A DNA stretch of 64,000 bases from Actinokineospora globicatena (lineage in GTDB: Bacteria > Actinomycetota > Actinomycetes > Mycobacteriales > Pseudonocardiaceae). The stretch is taken from the NCBI RefSeq assembly GCF_024171945.1, contig NZ_JAMTCR010000002.1:806001-870000 (forward strand), written 5' to 3'. The translations under genes and the position numbers were made by a program. This document shows positions 52,668-61,581 of this stretch, piece by piece; positions within the stretch are counted from its first letter, which is position 1; every line of letters starts with the position of its first letter. The notes beneath the pieces were generated by a model. That model searched no databases. It saw only the letters and a list, made by a program, of their open reading frames with translations, and had not been told where the DNA came from.

Positions 52668-54569
52668 TCAGCGCAGGCCGTACAACCGCTCCCAGTTGTC
52701 CTTGTCGGTCAGTGCGGGCACCGCGGCGCGGTACTCCTCCTGCAGCCGGGGGCCCTCGGCGATGATCCTCCTGGCCACCTGCGCTGCGCGCTTGGCGAGC
52801 TCGATCGTCGCGGCCTTGTCCCTGACCCGGACCCGGACGGCGTCCTGGGCGGCGTCGGTGACGACGACCTTCTCGAACTGCGAGACGTGCCACCACGACG
52901 AGTCGACCGACGGCACGGCGCCGACCGGGTGCGCGGAACGGCCGGTCGCCAGGTGCGCCAGCCGCTTGAGCAGCACGAGCCGGGGGCTCTTGGGGGCGGG
53001 CGCGGCCTGGATCAGCGGCACGCCAGCGAGGCCGAGCTCGGGGAGCTTGCCGACCGGGTGCGCCACGGTGTCGGGGTACTCGGCGCGCAGCTTGCGGATG
53101 TCGGCGGCGGCCTGCTGGCCGCCGTCGTGCAGCGCGCGCGGGCCCTCGAGGAAGTCCTCAGCGGCCTTGATCATGGTGACCGCGAAGCCGTACTGCATGC
53201 CCAGCAGCGCGCGGGCCACCCGGGAGGTGATCACCCTGGCGATCTGCTTGGGCGGGAACGCCGAGTGCAGCGCGGAGACGATCATCGAGTTGCGGACGGC
53301 GAAGTACTCGTTCCACTTGTCGCCGTCCTTCCAGTCGAAGTCGGCGTGCCACAGACCGGCGCCGGGCAGGGTGACGGTGTTGTAGCCGCGGGAGCGGGCG
53401 CGGTAGCCGTACTCCACGTCGTCCCACTGGAAGAAGATCGGCAGCGGCAGGCCCAGTTCCCGGACGATCTCGTTCGGGATGAGGCAGGACCACCAGGCGT
53501 TGTAGTCGGCCTCGACCCGGCGGTCGCCGCGCACCGGGTGCCCGGTGGGCTCGCCGCTGGCGTCGAGCGCGGGCTCGAGCAGGTCGATGTCGTCGAGGCC
53601 GTTGTGCACGACCTGACCGGGGATGAGCTGGTTGAAGTCGGCGTACTCGGCGCTGGCGATGAGCCGGGTGGGGTGCAGCAGCCGCAGCATCTGGCCGCCG
53701 ACCAGGGTCGGGCGCTGGGTGCGGTTGGCGAACGCGGAGAGCCGGACGGCGATCTCGGGCTCGCACAGCACGTCGTCGTCCATCAGCAGGACGTTCGACT
53801 CGCCGGACTTGGTGACCTCGTACATGCCGCGGCCGAAGCCACCGGCGCCGCCCAGGTTCGGCTGGCGCAGGTAGCGCAACCGGCCGCCGAGGGCGTTGTC
53901 CAGGTCGGTGAACTGGGGGCGCGACTGCACGGTGTCGGTGCCCTGGTCGACGACGTACACGGCGTCGAGGACGCCGAGGGCCGCGTCGTCACCGGCTAGG
54001 GCGCCGAGGGTGCGGACGCAGTCGTCGGCCCGGTTGAACGTGCAGATGACGACCGAGGTGGGCCGGTAGACCTCCGGCGCGGCCACGGTCCAGACCAGCC
54101 GGTCGACGGCGAGGCCGGTGTCGTCGGTGGCGATCTCCACCCACAGGAAGCCGCCGTCGAGGAACTTGTCCAGCTTGGCGGTCAGCGTGACGACCTGGTC
54201 GGTGGCGCCGTGCACGTCGACGGCGGCCTCGGGCCTGGTCTCACCGCGGAAGTCCGAGGCGACCAGCGAGACCTTGGCCGACCCGCTGACGACGAGTTCC
54301 ACCGTCACCTCGGTGACCACGGTCCAGCGCTGCCAGTGCGACGCCGGGAACCGGCCGAAGTAGGTGTCGGTGCTGACCGCGGAGAACGGCTGCACGGTGA
54401 TCCGCGCGCGCTCCCGCTCGGCCGCGCCGGAGACGACGGTGGTGTAGAGCTCGTCCGGGCACACCGGGTCCGGTCCGCGGAACAGCCCGCGTTGGGCGAC
54501 CAGGCGGGTGGCGGGGGCGGTCGGCTCGGCCTCGGGCTCGGCGGTAGCGCTGGGGGCACTGCGGGACAT
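52668..54569 (-). CDS. Second GlfT2-like galactofuranosyltransferase (paralogue)
   Basis: Encodes 633 residues with the same three-part layout as the downstream GlfT2. The sugar-nucleotide site has VVICTFNRADDCV, NLGGAGGFGRGMYE, Asp264-266 (MDDDV), WDDVEY with Asp383/Asp384, and His408 in LWHADFDW. All catalytic residues are kept, so it should be active. M. tuberculosis has only one GlfT2. The copy could make another linkage or length, or use another sugar; this is open. The ATG at 54569 is chosen; GGAGG lies 13 bases upstream, so the start is uncertain by a few residues. Confidence 0.88.
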   Translation of the reverse strand: MSRSAPSATAEPEAEPTAPATRLVAQRGLFRGPDPVCPDELYTTVVSGAAERERARITVQPFSAVSTDTYFGRFPASHWQRWTVVTEVTVELVVSGSAKVSLVASDFRGETRPEAAVDVHGATDQVVTLTAKLDKFLDGGFLWVEIATDDTGLAVDRLVWTVAAPEVYRPTSVVICTFNRADDCVRTLGALAGDDAALGVLDAVYVVDQGTDTVQSRPQFTDLDNALGGRLRYLRQPNLGGAGGFGRGMYEVTKSGESNVLLMDDDVLCEPEIAVRLSAFANRTQRPTLVGGQMLRLLHPTRLIASAEYADFNQLIPGQVVHNGLDDIDLLEPALDASGEPTGHPVRGDRRVEADYNAWWSCLIPNEIVRELGLPLPIFFQWDDVEYGYRARSRGYNTVTLPGAGLWHADFDWKDGDKWNEYFAVRNSMIVSALHSAFPPKQIARVITSRVARALLGMQYGFAVTMIKAAEDFLEGPRALHDGGQQAAADIRKLRAEYPDTVAHPVGKLPELGLAGVPLIQAAPAPKSPRLVLLKRLAHLATGRSAHPVGAVPSVDSSWWHVSQFEKVVVTDAAQDAVRVRVRDKAATIELAKRAAQVARRIIAEGPRLQEEYRAAVPALTDKDNWERLYGLR

Positions 54570-54801
54570 GCTTGTTCGGACCTCCAGAGAGCCGCCGGGT
54601 GCGGCCGTCTCACTCGTCGGACCGGTCACGCGACCCGCGGGTCCCGGGTGCGATGGGTGACCGATCGTGGGTTGAACCGGGCGCTGCACGGCGCCCGAGG
54701 CATTCCAAGGCTACCTGCTCGCCGCCGCCTTACCCGATCGGCTGACACCGAGTCCAGTCACGCCCGGGTCGGGCGCGGTGGCCGCCGGTGCCACGCCGGA
54801 C

Positions 54802-55251
54802 TCAGGACCTGGCCGAGGTGGTGGCGTGCGAACCGTTGCGGGCTGGGGCGGCGACCGCGTCCTGCGGTGCGGGCGCCGCTTCGAGCTGGGCGATCCTGGC
54901 GTCGAGCTCCGCCCGCGTGCGGTCGAGCTCGCAGCGCAGCAGCGCGATCTCCTCGACCGCGGTGCGGGTCTCCTCCTCCAGGTGACCGACCTCACTGCTC
55001 AGGTGCAGGCTGACGGCGGCGAGGACGATCCCGGAGAGCAGGAAGGTGAAGTTGGACGCGGTCTGCACGCCGACCAGGTCGGCGAGGTCCTGGGCGAAGT
55101 TGGGGAAGATGCCGAACACCAGCACGCCGACGCTGACCAGCAGCCACATGCCCGCGTACTTCTCGCGCAGCTTGCGCCGCCGCATCAGCTCGACGACGAA
55201 GAGCAGCACCAGGCAGGCGACGACGACGCTGAGCAACCGCCATCCGGCCAT
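54802..55251 (-). CDS. DUF2304 membrane protein
   Basis: Encodes 149 residues. Three helices (about 4-22, 33-50, 66-84) are followed by a coiled-coil tail (SSEVGHLEEETRTAVEEIALLRCELDRTRAELDARIAQLE). The family usually sits directly beside a polyprenyl-phosphate GT2, as here (9-bp gap), and may help it as a membrane partner or flippase-like subunit. GGAGG lies five bases before the ATG. Confidence 0.85.
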   Translation of the reverse strand: MAGWRLLSVVVACLVLLFVVELMRRRKLREKYAGMWLLVSVGVLVFGIFPNFAQDLADLVGVQTASNFTFLLSGIVLAAVSLHLSSEVGHLEEETRTAVEEIALLRCELDRTRAELDARIAQLEAAPAPQDAVAAPARNGSHATTSARS

Positions 55252-55260
55252 TGGGACCTC

Positions 55261-55998
55261 CTAGGCAGCGTCGGCCGACTCGACCGACGGACGACGGCGC
55301 ACGAGCGCCAGCAGCAGGGCCAGTCCGGCCCGGACAAGGTACACCGCGGCGCGGATCGGGGTCTGGCTCGGCTGACCGCCGCTGCGCTCGCGCATCTCGA
55401 CCGGGACCTGCTTGACCACGAGCCCGCCGCGGATGGCGAGCACGAGCGACTCGACGGTGTCGCCGAGGTACTCGGCCGGGTAGTACTGGGCGAACATCTT
55501 CACCGCGCGCGGTCCGGCCGCCTTGAAGCCGGAGGTGACGTCGGTGAGCTTGGTGCGGGCCAGCCGGGAGATGACGAACGCGAGGACCCACATCGCCCAG
55601 CGGCGGGGTCCGGTCGCGCGGTAGTCGCCCTTGCCCGCGAAGCGCGCCCCGATGACGAGGTCTGCGCTGTCGAGCCCGGCGACGAGTTCGGGGACGTGGC
55701 TGGGGTCGTGCTGGCCGTCGGCGTCGACCTGGATGACGACGTCGTAGCCGTTGGCGACCGCGTACCGGAACCCGGTGCGCATGGCGCCGCCGACGCCGAG
55801 GTTCACCGCCAGCCTGGCGACGTTGGCACCGGCTTCCCTGGCGCGTCGCGAGGTCTCGTCGGAGGACCCGTCGTCGACGACGAGGATCCCGACGTCGGGC
55901 AGGTTCTCCTTGACGTTGCGCACGACCGCGCCGACGTTGTGCTCTTCGTTGAGCGCCGGGAGCACGATGAGGATCCGCCGAGTGGCCACCTCAGGCAT
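55261..55998 (-). CDS. GT2 glycosyltransferase, polyprenyl-phosphate sugar synthase type
   Basis: Encodes 245 residues. ILIVLPALNEEHNVGAVV, VVDDGSSDETSRRA and QVDADGQHDPSHVPEL are the motifs of dolichol-phosphate-mannose-synthase-like enzymes. One C-terminal hydrophobic helix is likely (about 215-233). It should load a sugar on a polyprenyl phosphate for use outside the membrane. The sugar is unknown. TAGGTT lies 6 nt before the ATG (leaderless). It heads a two-gene operon with the DUF2304 gene. Confidence 0.88.
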   Translation of the reverse strand: MPEVATRRILIVLPALNEEHNVGAVVRNVKENLPDVGILVVDDGSSDETSRRAREAGANVARLAVNLGVGGAMRTGFRYAVANGYDVVIQVDADGQHDPSHVPELVAGLDSADLVIGARFAGKGDYRATGPRRWAMWVLAFVISRLARTKLTDVTSGFKAAGPRAVKMFAQYYPAEYLGDTVESLVLAIRGGLVVKQVPVEMRERSGGQPSQTPIRAAVYLVRAGLALLLALVRRRPSVESADAA

Positions 55999-56062
55999 AG
56001 GGGCAACCTATCATCATCTGGGGTTATCACTGTCCGCACAAGGGAGTTCAGGCGCGAACACC

Positions 56063-57364
56063 CTAGCGCGGCACCGTCTCGGTGCCGCCGTCGGGCATGA
56101 CCGGGATGTCGCGCGGTTCCGTTTTCAGCACCAGCACCACGGCGACGAGCAGCCCGAGGGTCGGCCCGGCCACCAGGCCGACCACGGCCTTGAGCACGGT
56201 GTCGCCCGGCCACACCAGGAGGGCGACGGCGCTGGCGGTCGCCACCACCGCCCACAGGCCGAGCACCTCACCCGGGCGGACCCTGGCGACGAGCACGGCG
56301 GCGAGCAGCTGCACGATCGCGACCAGGACGGCCGACCAGACCAGACCGGCCACGGCCCACCCCGGCACCTCGTAGCGGTCGCCGAAGAGGAGGTCGACGA
56401 CCCACGGGCCCGCGAGCCAGCCGATGAGCGCGCCGAGCAGGGCCAGCACGACGGTGCCGAGGGTGCCGAGCACGAGGAGCTTGCGGAGTCGGCGGACGCC
56501 CTCGGCGGTGGCGGAGAGCCGGACCACGAGCGGGATCGCCAGCGCTTGCAGCGCGGAGAACAGCACCAGCGGGACCCGGGAGACGGCGAGGGCGGCGTAG
56601 AGGCCACCGAGGCGGTCCTGGTCGCCGCCGGGGGCGAGGATGCCGACCATCGCCGGGTAGCCGGTGATCACGCTGGCAGTGAGCGCCGAGCTGGTGAACA
56701 GCAGCAGCATCCGGCGCAGGATCGTGGGCGCGGGGTCGCCCGGCACGGTCGGGTCGAGGGTGGCGCGGGCAGGGCGCAGCACGACCAGCCAGGCGAACGA
56801 GCCGACGGCGACCGCGACGGCCAGCGTGATGAGCCCGTCCAGCGCGGCGAGCACCAGCCCGACCATGATCAGCGGCCTGCTGCCCGCCTCGACCAGCAGC
56901 AGCAGCGAGTACGCGTTGACCTCGTTGTTGCCGACGAGCACCCCGCGCACGGCGAACTGCGCGGCGAACCCCAGTCCGGCTGCGAACACGACCACGGCGA
57001 GCCCGTAGTGCTCACCGAACAACCGCTCGTTGACCCACGGCAGCAACGGCACCGCGGCCGCCACGGCGGCGACACCGAGGCCGACGTACAGCGTGGTCAG
57101 GCCGTCCGCGGCGAGCTTTCCGCCGCGCTGCCTGGCCACCGCGGACTGGCGCGACAGTTCCTGCTCCAGCGGGGAGAGCGCGCTACCCAGGCCGAACAGC
57201 AGGCCCCAGAAGGTCATGAAAACGGCGTAGTCGGCGGGGGTGAACAACCGGCCGGTGAGGATGACGACGCCGTAGCTGAGGATCGATCCGGCGATGATCG
57301 CGATGCTGATCCGGCCGACGGAGCCACCGACGCCGCGCGTCGCCTCCGGGGTGCTGCCGCTCAT
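56063..57364 (-). CDS. Polysaccharide flippase-like membrane protein (MOP/Wzx-like)
   Basis: Encodes 433 residues with about 12 to 14 helices. ISIAIIAGSILSYGVVILTGRLFTPADYAVFMTFWGLL at the N-terminus is the usual opening of MOP-superfamily flippases, which move lipid-linked sugars outward. It starts directly after the stop of the GT2 gene (TAGATG), so the two form one unit. The substrate is unknown. Confidence 0.82.
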   Translation of the reverse strand: MSGSTPEATRGVGGSVGRISIAIIAGSILSYGVVILTGRLFTPADYAVFMTFWGLLFGLGSALSPLEQELSRQSAVARQRGGKLAADGLTTLYVGLGVAAVAAAVPLLPWVNERLFGEHYGLAVVVFAAGLGFAAQFAVRGVLVGNNEVNAYSLLLLVEAGSRPLIMVGLVLAALDGLITLAVAVAVGSFAWLVVLRPARATLDPTVPGDPAPTILRRMLLLFTSSALTASVITGYPAMVGILAPGGDQDRLGGLYAALAVSRVPLVLFSALQALAIPLVVRLSATAEGVRRLRKLLVLGTLGTVVLALLGALIGWLAGPWVVDLLFGDRYEVPGWAVAGLVWSAVLVAIVQLLAAVLVARVRPGEVLGLWAVVATASAVALLVWPGDTVLKAVVGLVAGPTLGLLVAVVLVLKTEPRDIPVMPDGGTETVPR

Positions 57365-58378
57365 CTAGCGGCGCAACTTGGCGCGCAGGGCGAGGAACAG
57401 GCCGCGGAGGACACCGAGGCCGAACCCACCCGCGAAGAGGGGCAGCAGCGTGGAGACCGCGCGCGCCTCGGTGTTGGTCGCACCGCAACGCTTCGCGACA
57501 GCGCCACCGGCAACAGCGCCGACAACGCCCGCGACCAGAGTGGTCTTAGGGCGCTTCACCAGTGCCACGACACCGACAGCACCAACTGCCAGCGCACCGA
57601 ACAAGGCGGTGCGGGCAGGGCCAGCGGAGGTGAGGTAGCTGTCGACGTAAGTGGTGCCACGGAAGTAAGAGTGCGACGCGAACTTCTTCAGCGACTCACG
57701 ACCGTTGTAGACGGCGGCGAACCCGGGCGAGATGTTGATCCGCTCCCGCTCGACGATCCACCGCAGCACCCTGGTGTCGTCGCTGGCGAGCTTCACGTCG
57801 TCGTAGAGGGAGTCGAAGTCGCCGAAGGCACCCGCGAAGATCTCGCGGGGCGCGGCGAAGAACGTGGTGCCCTTGGGGAAGAGGTCGAACTCCTCCGGGC
57901 CGAACGAGGTCAGCCTCGGGTCGGCGCAGTAGCGGCGCCACGGGATCTTCACCAGCCCGGCCATGAACCCGGCGTACGGGTTGCCCTCGGAGTTGACGGT
58001 GATGTGGCCGTTCCACACCCGCCGCTCGGGGTGCTCGGTGAACTGGTCGCGCAGGTAGGTCAAGGAGTCGGGCTCGACGATGACGCGGCTGTCGAGCAGG
58101 ACGACCTGCTCCCCCGTCGCCTCGGCCAGACCTGCCTTGCGCGCTTCGAACCGGCCGCGGTTCTCCTGGCTGACGACGGTGATGTTGTCGTACTTCTTGG
58201 CCAACTCGGCGAGCCTGTCGCCGGTGCCGTCAGTACTACCGTCGTCGACGACGACGACCTGGGCCTCCCACCGCGCACGGTCGAGCGAGACCATGAGGGC
58301 CGCGATGGACCGCGGCAGCCAGGACTCCTCGTTGTAGACGGGGATGACGACGCTCAACGCGGGCACCGAGGCGTTCAC
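57365..58378 (-). CDS. GT2 glycosyltransferase with C-terminal hydrophobic region
   Basis: Encodes 337 residues. SVVIPVYNEESWLPRSI, VVVDDGSTDGTGDRLAEL and LLDSRVIVEPDSL form the GT-A nucleotide-sugar site (the last with Asp-Ser-Arg in place of DxD). The C-terminal 90 residues hold two or three hydrophobic segments, so it is membrane-bound. TATGGT lies 8 nt before the GTG start (leaderless). The acceptor is unknown. It is divergent from the epimerase-like gene. Confidence 0.85.
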   Translation of the reverse strand: MNASVPALSVVIPVYNEESWLPRSIAALMVSLDRARWEAQVVVVDDGSTDGTGDRLAELAKKYDNITVVSQENRGRFEARKAGLAEATGEQVVLLDSRVIVEPDSLTYLRDQFTEHPERRVWNGHITVNSEGNPYAGFMAGLVKIPWRRYCADPRLTSFGPEEFDLFPKGTTFFAAPREIFAGAFGDFDSLYDDVKLASDDTRVLRWIVERERINISPGFAAVYNGRESLKKFASHSYFRGTTYVDSYLTSAGPARTALFGALAVGAVGVVALVKRPKTTLVAGVVGAVAGGAVAKRCGATNTEARAVSTLLPLFAGGFGLGVLRGLFLALRAKLRR

Positions 58379-58464
58379 AACGCCTGACCATACCCGGGCA
58401 CGTGGGTGGTCTGGACTGCGCCTATGCTGGCCGGGCTCTGCCGTCGAGCCGAAGAGGCCAGCTG

Positions 58465-59565
58465 GTGATCTCCTTCATCCTCGGCACCACCGCCGAACTG
58501 ATCAAGATCGCGCCGGTGTACCACGCGATCGTCAACCGGGGCACGAAGCCGAAGATCTGGTTCACCGCGCAGCACGTGGATGAGGTCTCCGAGGTGCTCG
58601 CCGACCTCCAGCTGCCCGAGCCGGACGCGTGGCTGGTGCCGCGCTCCAAGGCGCGCAACCTGGAGACCCCGTCGCAGGTCCCCGGCTGGGCGCTGACCGT
58701 CGCCCGCAACGCCTGGGCCCGCCGCGCGGAGCTGCGCGCGATCCTGGCCGAGGACGGCCGCCCGCCGCTGGTCATCGTGCACGGCGACACCTTCACCACC
58801 CCCGGCGGCGCGCTGATCGCCAAGCGCTTCCTCGGCGCGCGGGTCGCCCACGTCGAGGCCGGGTGCCGCTCGGGCAGCCTGCTCAGCCCGCTGCCGGAGG
58901 AGATCAACCGGAAGGTCGCCGCCAAGCTCGTCGACCTGCACTTCGCCCCGTCGGCCCGCGAGGCGCACAACCTGCGCAACGCCCGCGGCGCGGTCATCGA
59001 CACCGGCGCCAACACCGCCATCGACGCGCTGCGGATGGCCGTCAACGGCACCTTCCCGGACCTGGACCTGCCCGCCGAGTACGGCCTGGCGACGCTGCAC
59101 CGCTTCGAACTGGTCTCCCGCGCGGACAAGTACCGCGAGGCCCTCGAGGCCCTGCGCGACCACAGCGCGAAGCTGCCGATCCTGTACATGGCGGGCGCCC
59201 CGGAACGCGAGCGGATCGAACGGCTCGGCCTGGGGAACCTGTTCGACAGCAAGCGGTTCATCATCCAGCCGAAGATGCGGTACCTGCAGTTCCTGCCGCT
59301 GATGGCCCGCGCGAAGTTCGTGGTCACCGACTCGGGCGGCTTGGGTGCGGAGTGCTTCTACCTCGGACTGCCGTGCGCGATCCACCGGGAGCGCACGGAA
59401 TCACCGCAGCACATCGGGGAAACCGTTGTGCTGACCGGGATGCAGAAGGACAAGCTGGCTGACTTCCTGGCCACGTACCAGAACCGGCGCGGTCCGTCGC
59501 TTGTGGACCAGTACCAGCCGAGCGAGATCATCGTGGACACGCTGGCCCAGCTGGGGCACTGCTGA
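58465..59565 (+). CDS. UDP-N-acetylglucosamine 2-epimerase-like protein (WecB/WbpI fold)
   Basis: Encodes 366 residues of GT-B fold. LGTTAELIKIAPVYHAI, VHGDTFTTPGGALIA, HVEAGCRSGSLLSPLPEEINR and TDSGGLGAECFYLGLPC match epimerase segments, with variations such as GTTAE for the usual GTRPE and DSGGLGAE for DSGGIQEE. It may invert C2 of a UDP-HexNAc, possibly the diamino sugar made by the downstream trio. GAAGAGG lies before the GTG start at 58465. Confidence 0.78.
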   Translation: MISFILGTTAELIKIAPVYHAIVNRGTKPKIWFTAQHVDEVSEVLADLQLPEPDAWLVPRSKARNLETPSQVPGWALTVARNAWARRAELRAILAEDGRPPLVIVHGDTFTTPGGALIAKRFLGARVAHVEAGCRSGSLLSPLPEEINRKVAAKLVDLHFAPSAREAHNLRNARGAVIDTGANTAIDALRMAVNGTFPDLDLPAEYGLATLHRFELVSRADKYREALEALRDHSAKLPILYMAGAPERERIERLGLGNLFDSKRFIIQPKMRYLQFLPLMARAKFVVTDSGGLGAECFYLGLPCAIHRERTESPQHIGETVVLTGMQKDKLADFLATYQNRRGPSLVDQYQPSEIIVDTLAQLGHC

Positions 59566-59583
59566 TCTTCGGAGTTGCTCTCG

Positions 59584-59618
59584 GGGGGCGGGCCTGGTGC
59601 TCGCCCCCTTTGCTTTGT
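59584..59618 (+). terminator. Terminator of the epimerase-like gene
   Basis: GGGGGCG (59584-59590) pairs with CGCCCCC (59602-59608), followed by TTTGCTTTG. Confidence 0.7.
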
Positions 59619-59677
59619 CCATAGTGGAGACTCTTCGCGGGTGAATCTCGCCGCCGGTGGACCCGTTTCCCCAGGTC

Positions 59678-59791
59678 GAGTTATCCACAACCCCCCGAGT
59701 TGTCCACAGCCCAACCGCACCCCTAGGTCGCACCCCCCACCCCCGGTAGACTGGCACTGGGGACGCCCCCCGGAGAGGGTGGGGGCTGGGG
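59678..59791 (+). repeat. Intergenic element, copy C, with two DnaA-box-like sites
   Basis: TTATCCACA at 59681-59689 and TTGTCCACA at 59700-59708 are 19 bp apart. TAGACT is at 59747-59752 and the common 20-base string at 59771-59790. The middle is more diverged than between copies A and B. The rest of the gap to 59933 holds no supportable gene. Confidence 0.8.
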
Positions 59792-59933
59792 TGCCGGAGG
59801 CGGCCCCCGCGTGCACGGCGTGGTTGGGGCGGGGATGGGCCCCACGAGGCGGGTTCGGCCGTCCGGGAGCCATCGCGGGGCGAAGCCCAGGGCGGGCCGC
59901 ACCAGGCGGAGCCGTGATCCCGCTGGTCAGGGG

Positions 59934-60617
59934 TTAGCGGTCTTGCCAGGACTTCAGGAGGGCAGCCACGTCGGCGGGGAGGTCCGGGAGGGTGTCGGAC
60001 TCGCCTGCGAGGTACGGCACCAGGGCCGCGAGGGAGTCCTCGGGGACGCCGCGGCGGGTGAGGCCGACGGTGTTGTAGCCGATGGTGCGGGCGGGGTTGC
60101 CGACGGCTTTGGCGAAGGCGGGGATCTCGCGGATGACCACGGTGCCCATGCCGACCATGGCGCCGGGGCCGATCTGGGTGCGCTGGTGCACGACGACGCC
60201 GAGGCCGAGGTTGGCGCCGGTCCAGATGCGGCAGTGGCCCGCGATCTGGACGCCGCTGGTGATGGTGACGTCCGAGTCGACGGCGCAGTCGTGGGCGATC
60301 CAGGAGCGGCCCATGACGTAGCAGCCGGAGCCGACGGTGGTGACGCCGAACATGCCCTGGGTGATGGACACCGATTCCTTGAAGGTGTTGCCGTCGCCGA
60401 TCACCACCCCGCCGCCGCCGGTCTCGCCGTCCCAGCCGACGGGGTGCGGGCCGCCGCGGTAGTCGGCTGGTTGGCCGATGTCCACGCGCGGGCCGAACCA
60501 GTTGCCGCTGCCGATGCGGGCGGGGCCGACGAGCACCGAGTACGGGCCGATGACGTTGTCGTCACCGAGTTCGACCTCGGGGCCGATGACGGCGGTGGGG
60601 TGGATCCGGTTACCCAT
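59934..60617 (-). CDS. LpxA-like left-handed beta-helix N-acyltransferase
   Basis: Encodes 227 residues. Hexapeptide repeats (IHPTAVIGPEVELGDDNVIGPYSVLVGPARIGSGNWFGPRVDIG) and the MGRSWIAHDCAVDSDVTITSG segment with the catalytic-type His resemble UDP-GlcNAc acyltransferase LpxA rather than the short WbpD type. A helical C-terminus follows. Gram-positive actinomycetes have no lipid A, so it probably acylates the amino group made by the upstream aminotransferase. It is the last gene of a three-gene operon, 13 bp after the dehydrogenase. Confidence 0.82.
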   Translation of the reverse strand: MGNRIHPTAVIGPEVELGDDNVIGPYSVLVGPARIGSGNWFGPRVDIGQPADYRGGPHPVGWDGETGGGGVVIGDGNTFKESVSITQGMFGVTTVGSGCYVMGRSWIAHDCAVDSDVTITSGVQIAGHCRIWTGANLGLGVVVHQRTQIGPGAMVGMGTVVIREIPAFAKAVGNPARTIGYNTVGLTRRGVPEDSLAALVPYLAGESDTLPDLPADVAALLKSWQDR

Positions 60618-60630
60618 CAGGCGTGCGCTC

Positions 60631-61581
60631 TCAGGACATCACGGCGGCGACGGCGCGGTGCGACGGCAGGATGGAGCGGCGCTCGGCGTCGGCGTCGACG
60701 CGGCCCGCGATCAGGTCGAGGAACCGGTCGAGCTGTGTGGCCAGCGGTTCGCGGGCGGTGACCAGCTCGGGGATCTCGATGATGCTCTGCTGCCGGTAGC
60801 CGCGGCCGTCCGGGGTGAAGGCGTCCTGGACGACGTTGCGGTAGACGGTGACCGTGCGGCTGAGCAGGTCGACCTCGATGAGCCGGTCGAGCTCGTACAC
60901 CGCGAGGGTGCGGATCTTGCGCTGGCCGATGCGGCTGGCCGACACGGTGGCGACGCCGGTGGTGAAGGTCAGCACCGCCTCGACGACGTCCTCCGCGCCG
61001 GGCACCGACGACGGGTGGAACTGGCCGATGCCCGAGGACACCCGGACCGGCTCGACGCCGCGGAAGACCTGCAGCGCGATGTCCACGTCGTGCACCAGCA
61101 GGTCCCACGCGACACCGGTCTTGATCCGGGGCGCGTACGGGGAGTGCCGGGTGGCGGCGACGTGCACCGGCGCGTCGATCAGGCCGAGCGCGGTCATGAC
61201 CGCCGGGTTGTAGCGCTCCAGCAGCCCGCACATGATCGGCAGGCCCGCCTTCTCCGAGAGCGCGAGGACCTCCTCGGTCTGCGGGAGGTTGGCGCACACC
61301 GGCTTCTCGATCAGCAGCGGCTTGCCCTGGCCGAGCACGTCGAGCGCGACCTGGTGGTGCGCCTCGGTCGCGGCGGCGACCACCACGGCGTCCACATCGG
61401 ACAGGTCGCCGAGCTCGGGGCGCCACGTGGTCTCGTACTTCTGCGCGGCCGCGGTGCCGAACTCCTCGCGCGGGTCGATCACGACGGCGAGTTCGCAGTC
61501 GGGGCTCCCGGCGATGACGCGGGCGTGCAGCGAGCCCATCGTGCCGACGCCGACGAGCGCGATCCTGGGCAGTGCGGTCAT
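60631..61581 (-). CDS. Gfo/Idh/MocA-family nucleotide-sugar dehydrogenase
   Basis: Encodes 316 residues. IALVGVGTMGSLHARVI is the NAD-binding loop and LIEKPVC holds the family EKP motif. WDLLVHDVDIALQVF carries the usual catalytic His. By analogy with GnnA or WbpB it would oxidise the C3 hydroxyl of a UDP-HexNAc so that the coupled DegT enzyme can aminate it. The ATG overlaps the aminotransferase stop (ATGA). Confidence 0.87.
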   Translation of the reverse strand: MTALPRIALVGVGTMGSLHARVIAGSPDCELAVVIDPREEFGTAAAQKYETTWRPELGDLSDVDAVVVAAATEAHHQVALDVLGQGKPLLIEKPVCANLPQTEEVLALSEKAGLPIMCGLLERYNPAVMTALGLIDAPVHVAATRHSPYAPRIKTGVAWDLLVHDVDIALQVFRGVEPVRVSSGIGQFHPSSVPGAEDVVEAVLTFTTGVATVSASRIGQRKIRTLAVYELDRLIEVDLLSRTVTVYRNVVQDAFTPDGRGYRQQSIIEIPELVTAREPLATQLDRFLDLIAGRVDADAERRSILPSHRAVAAVMS

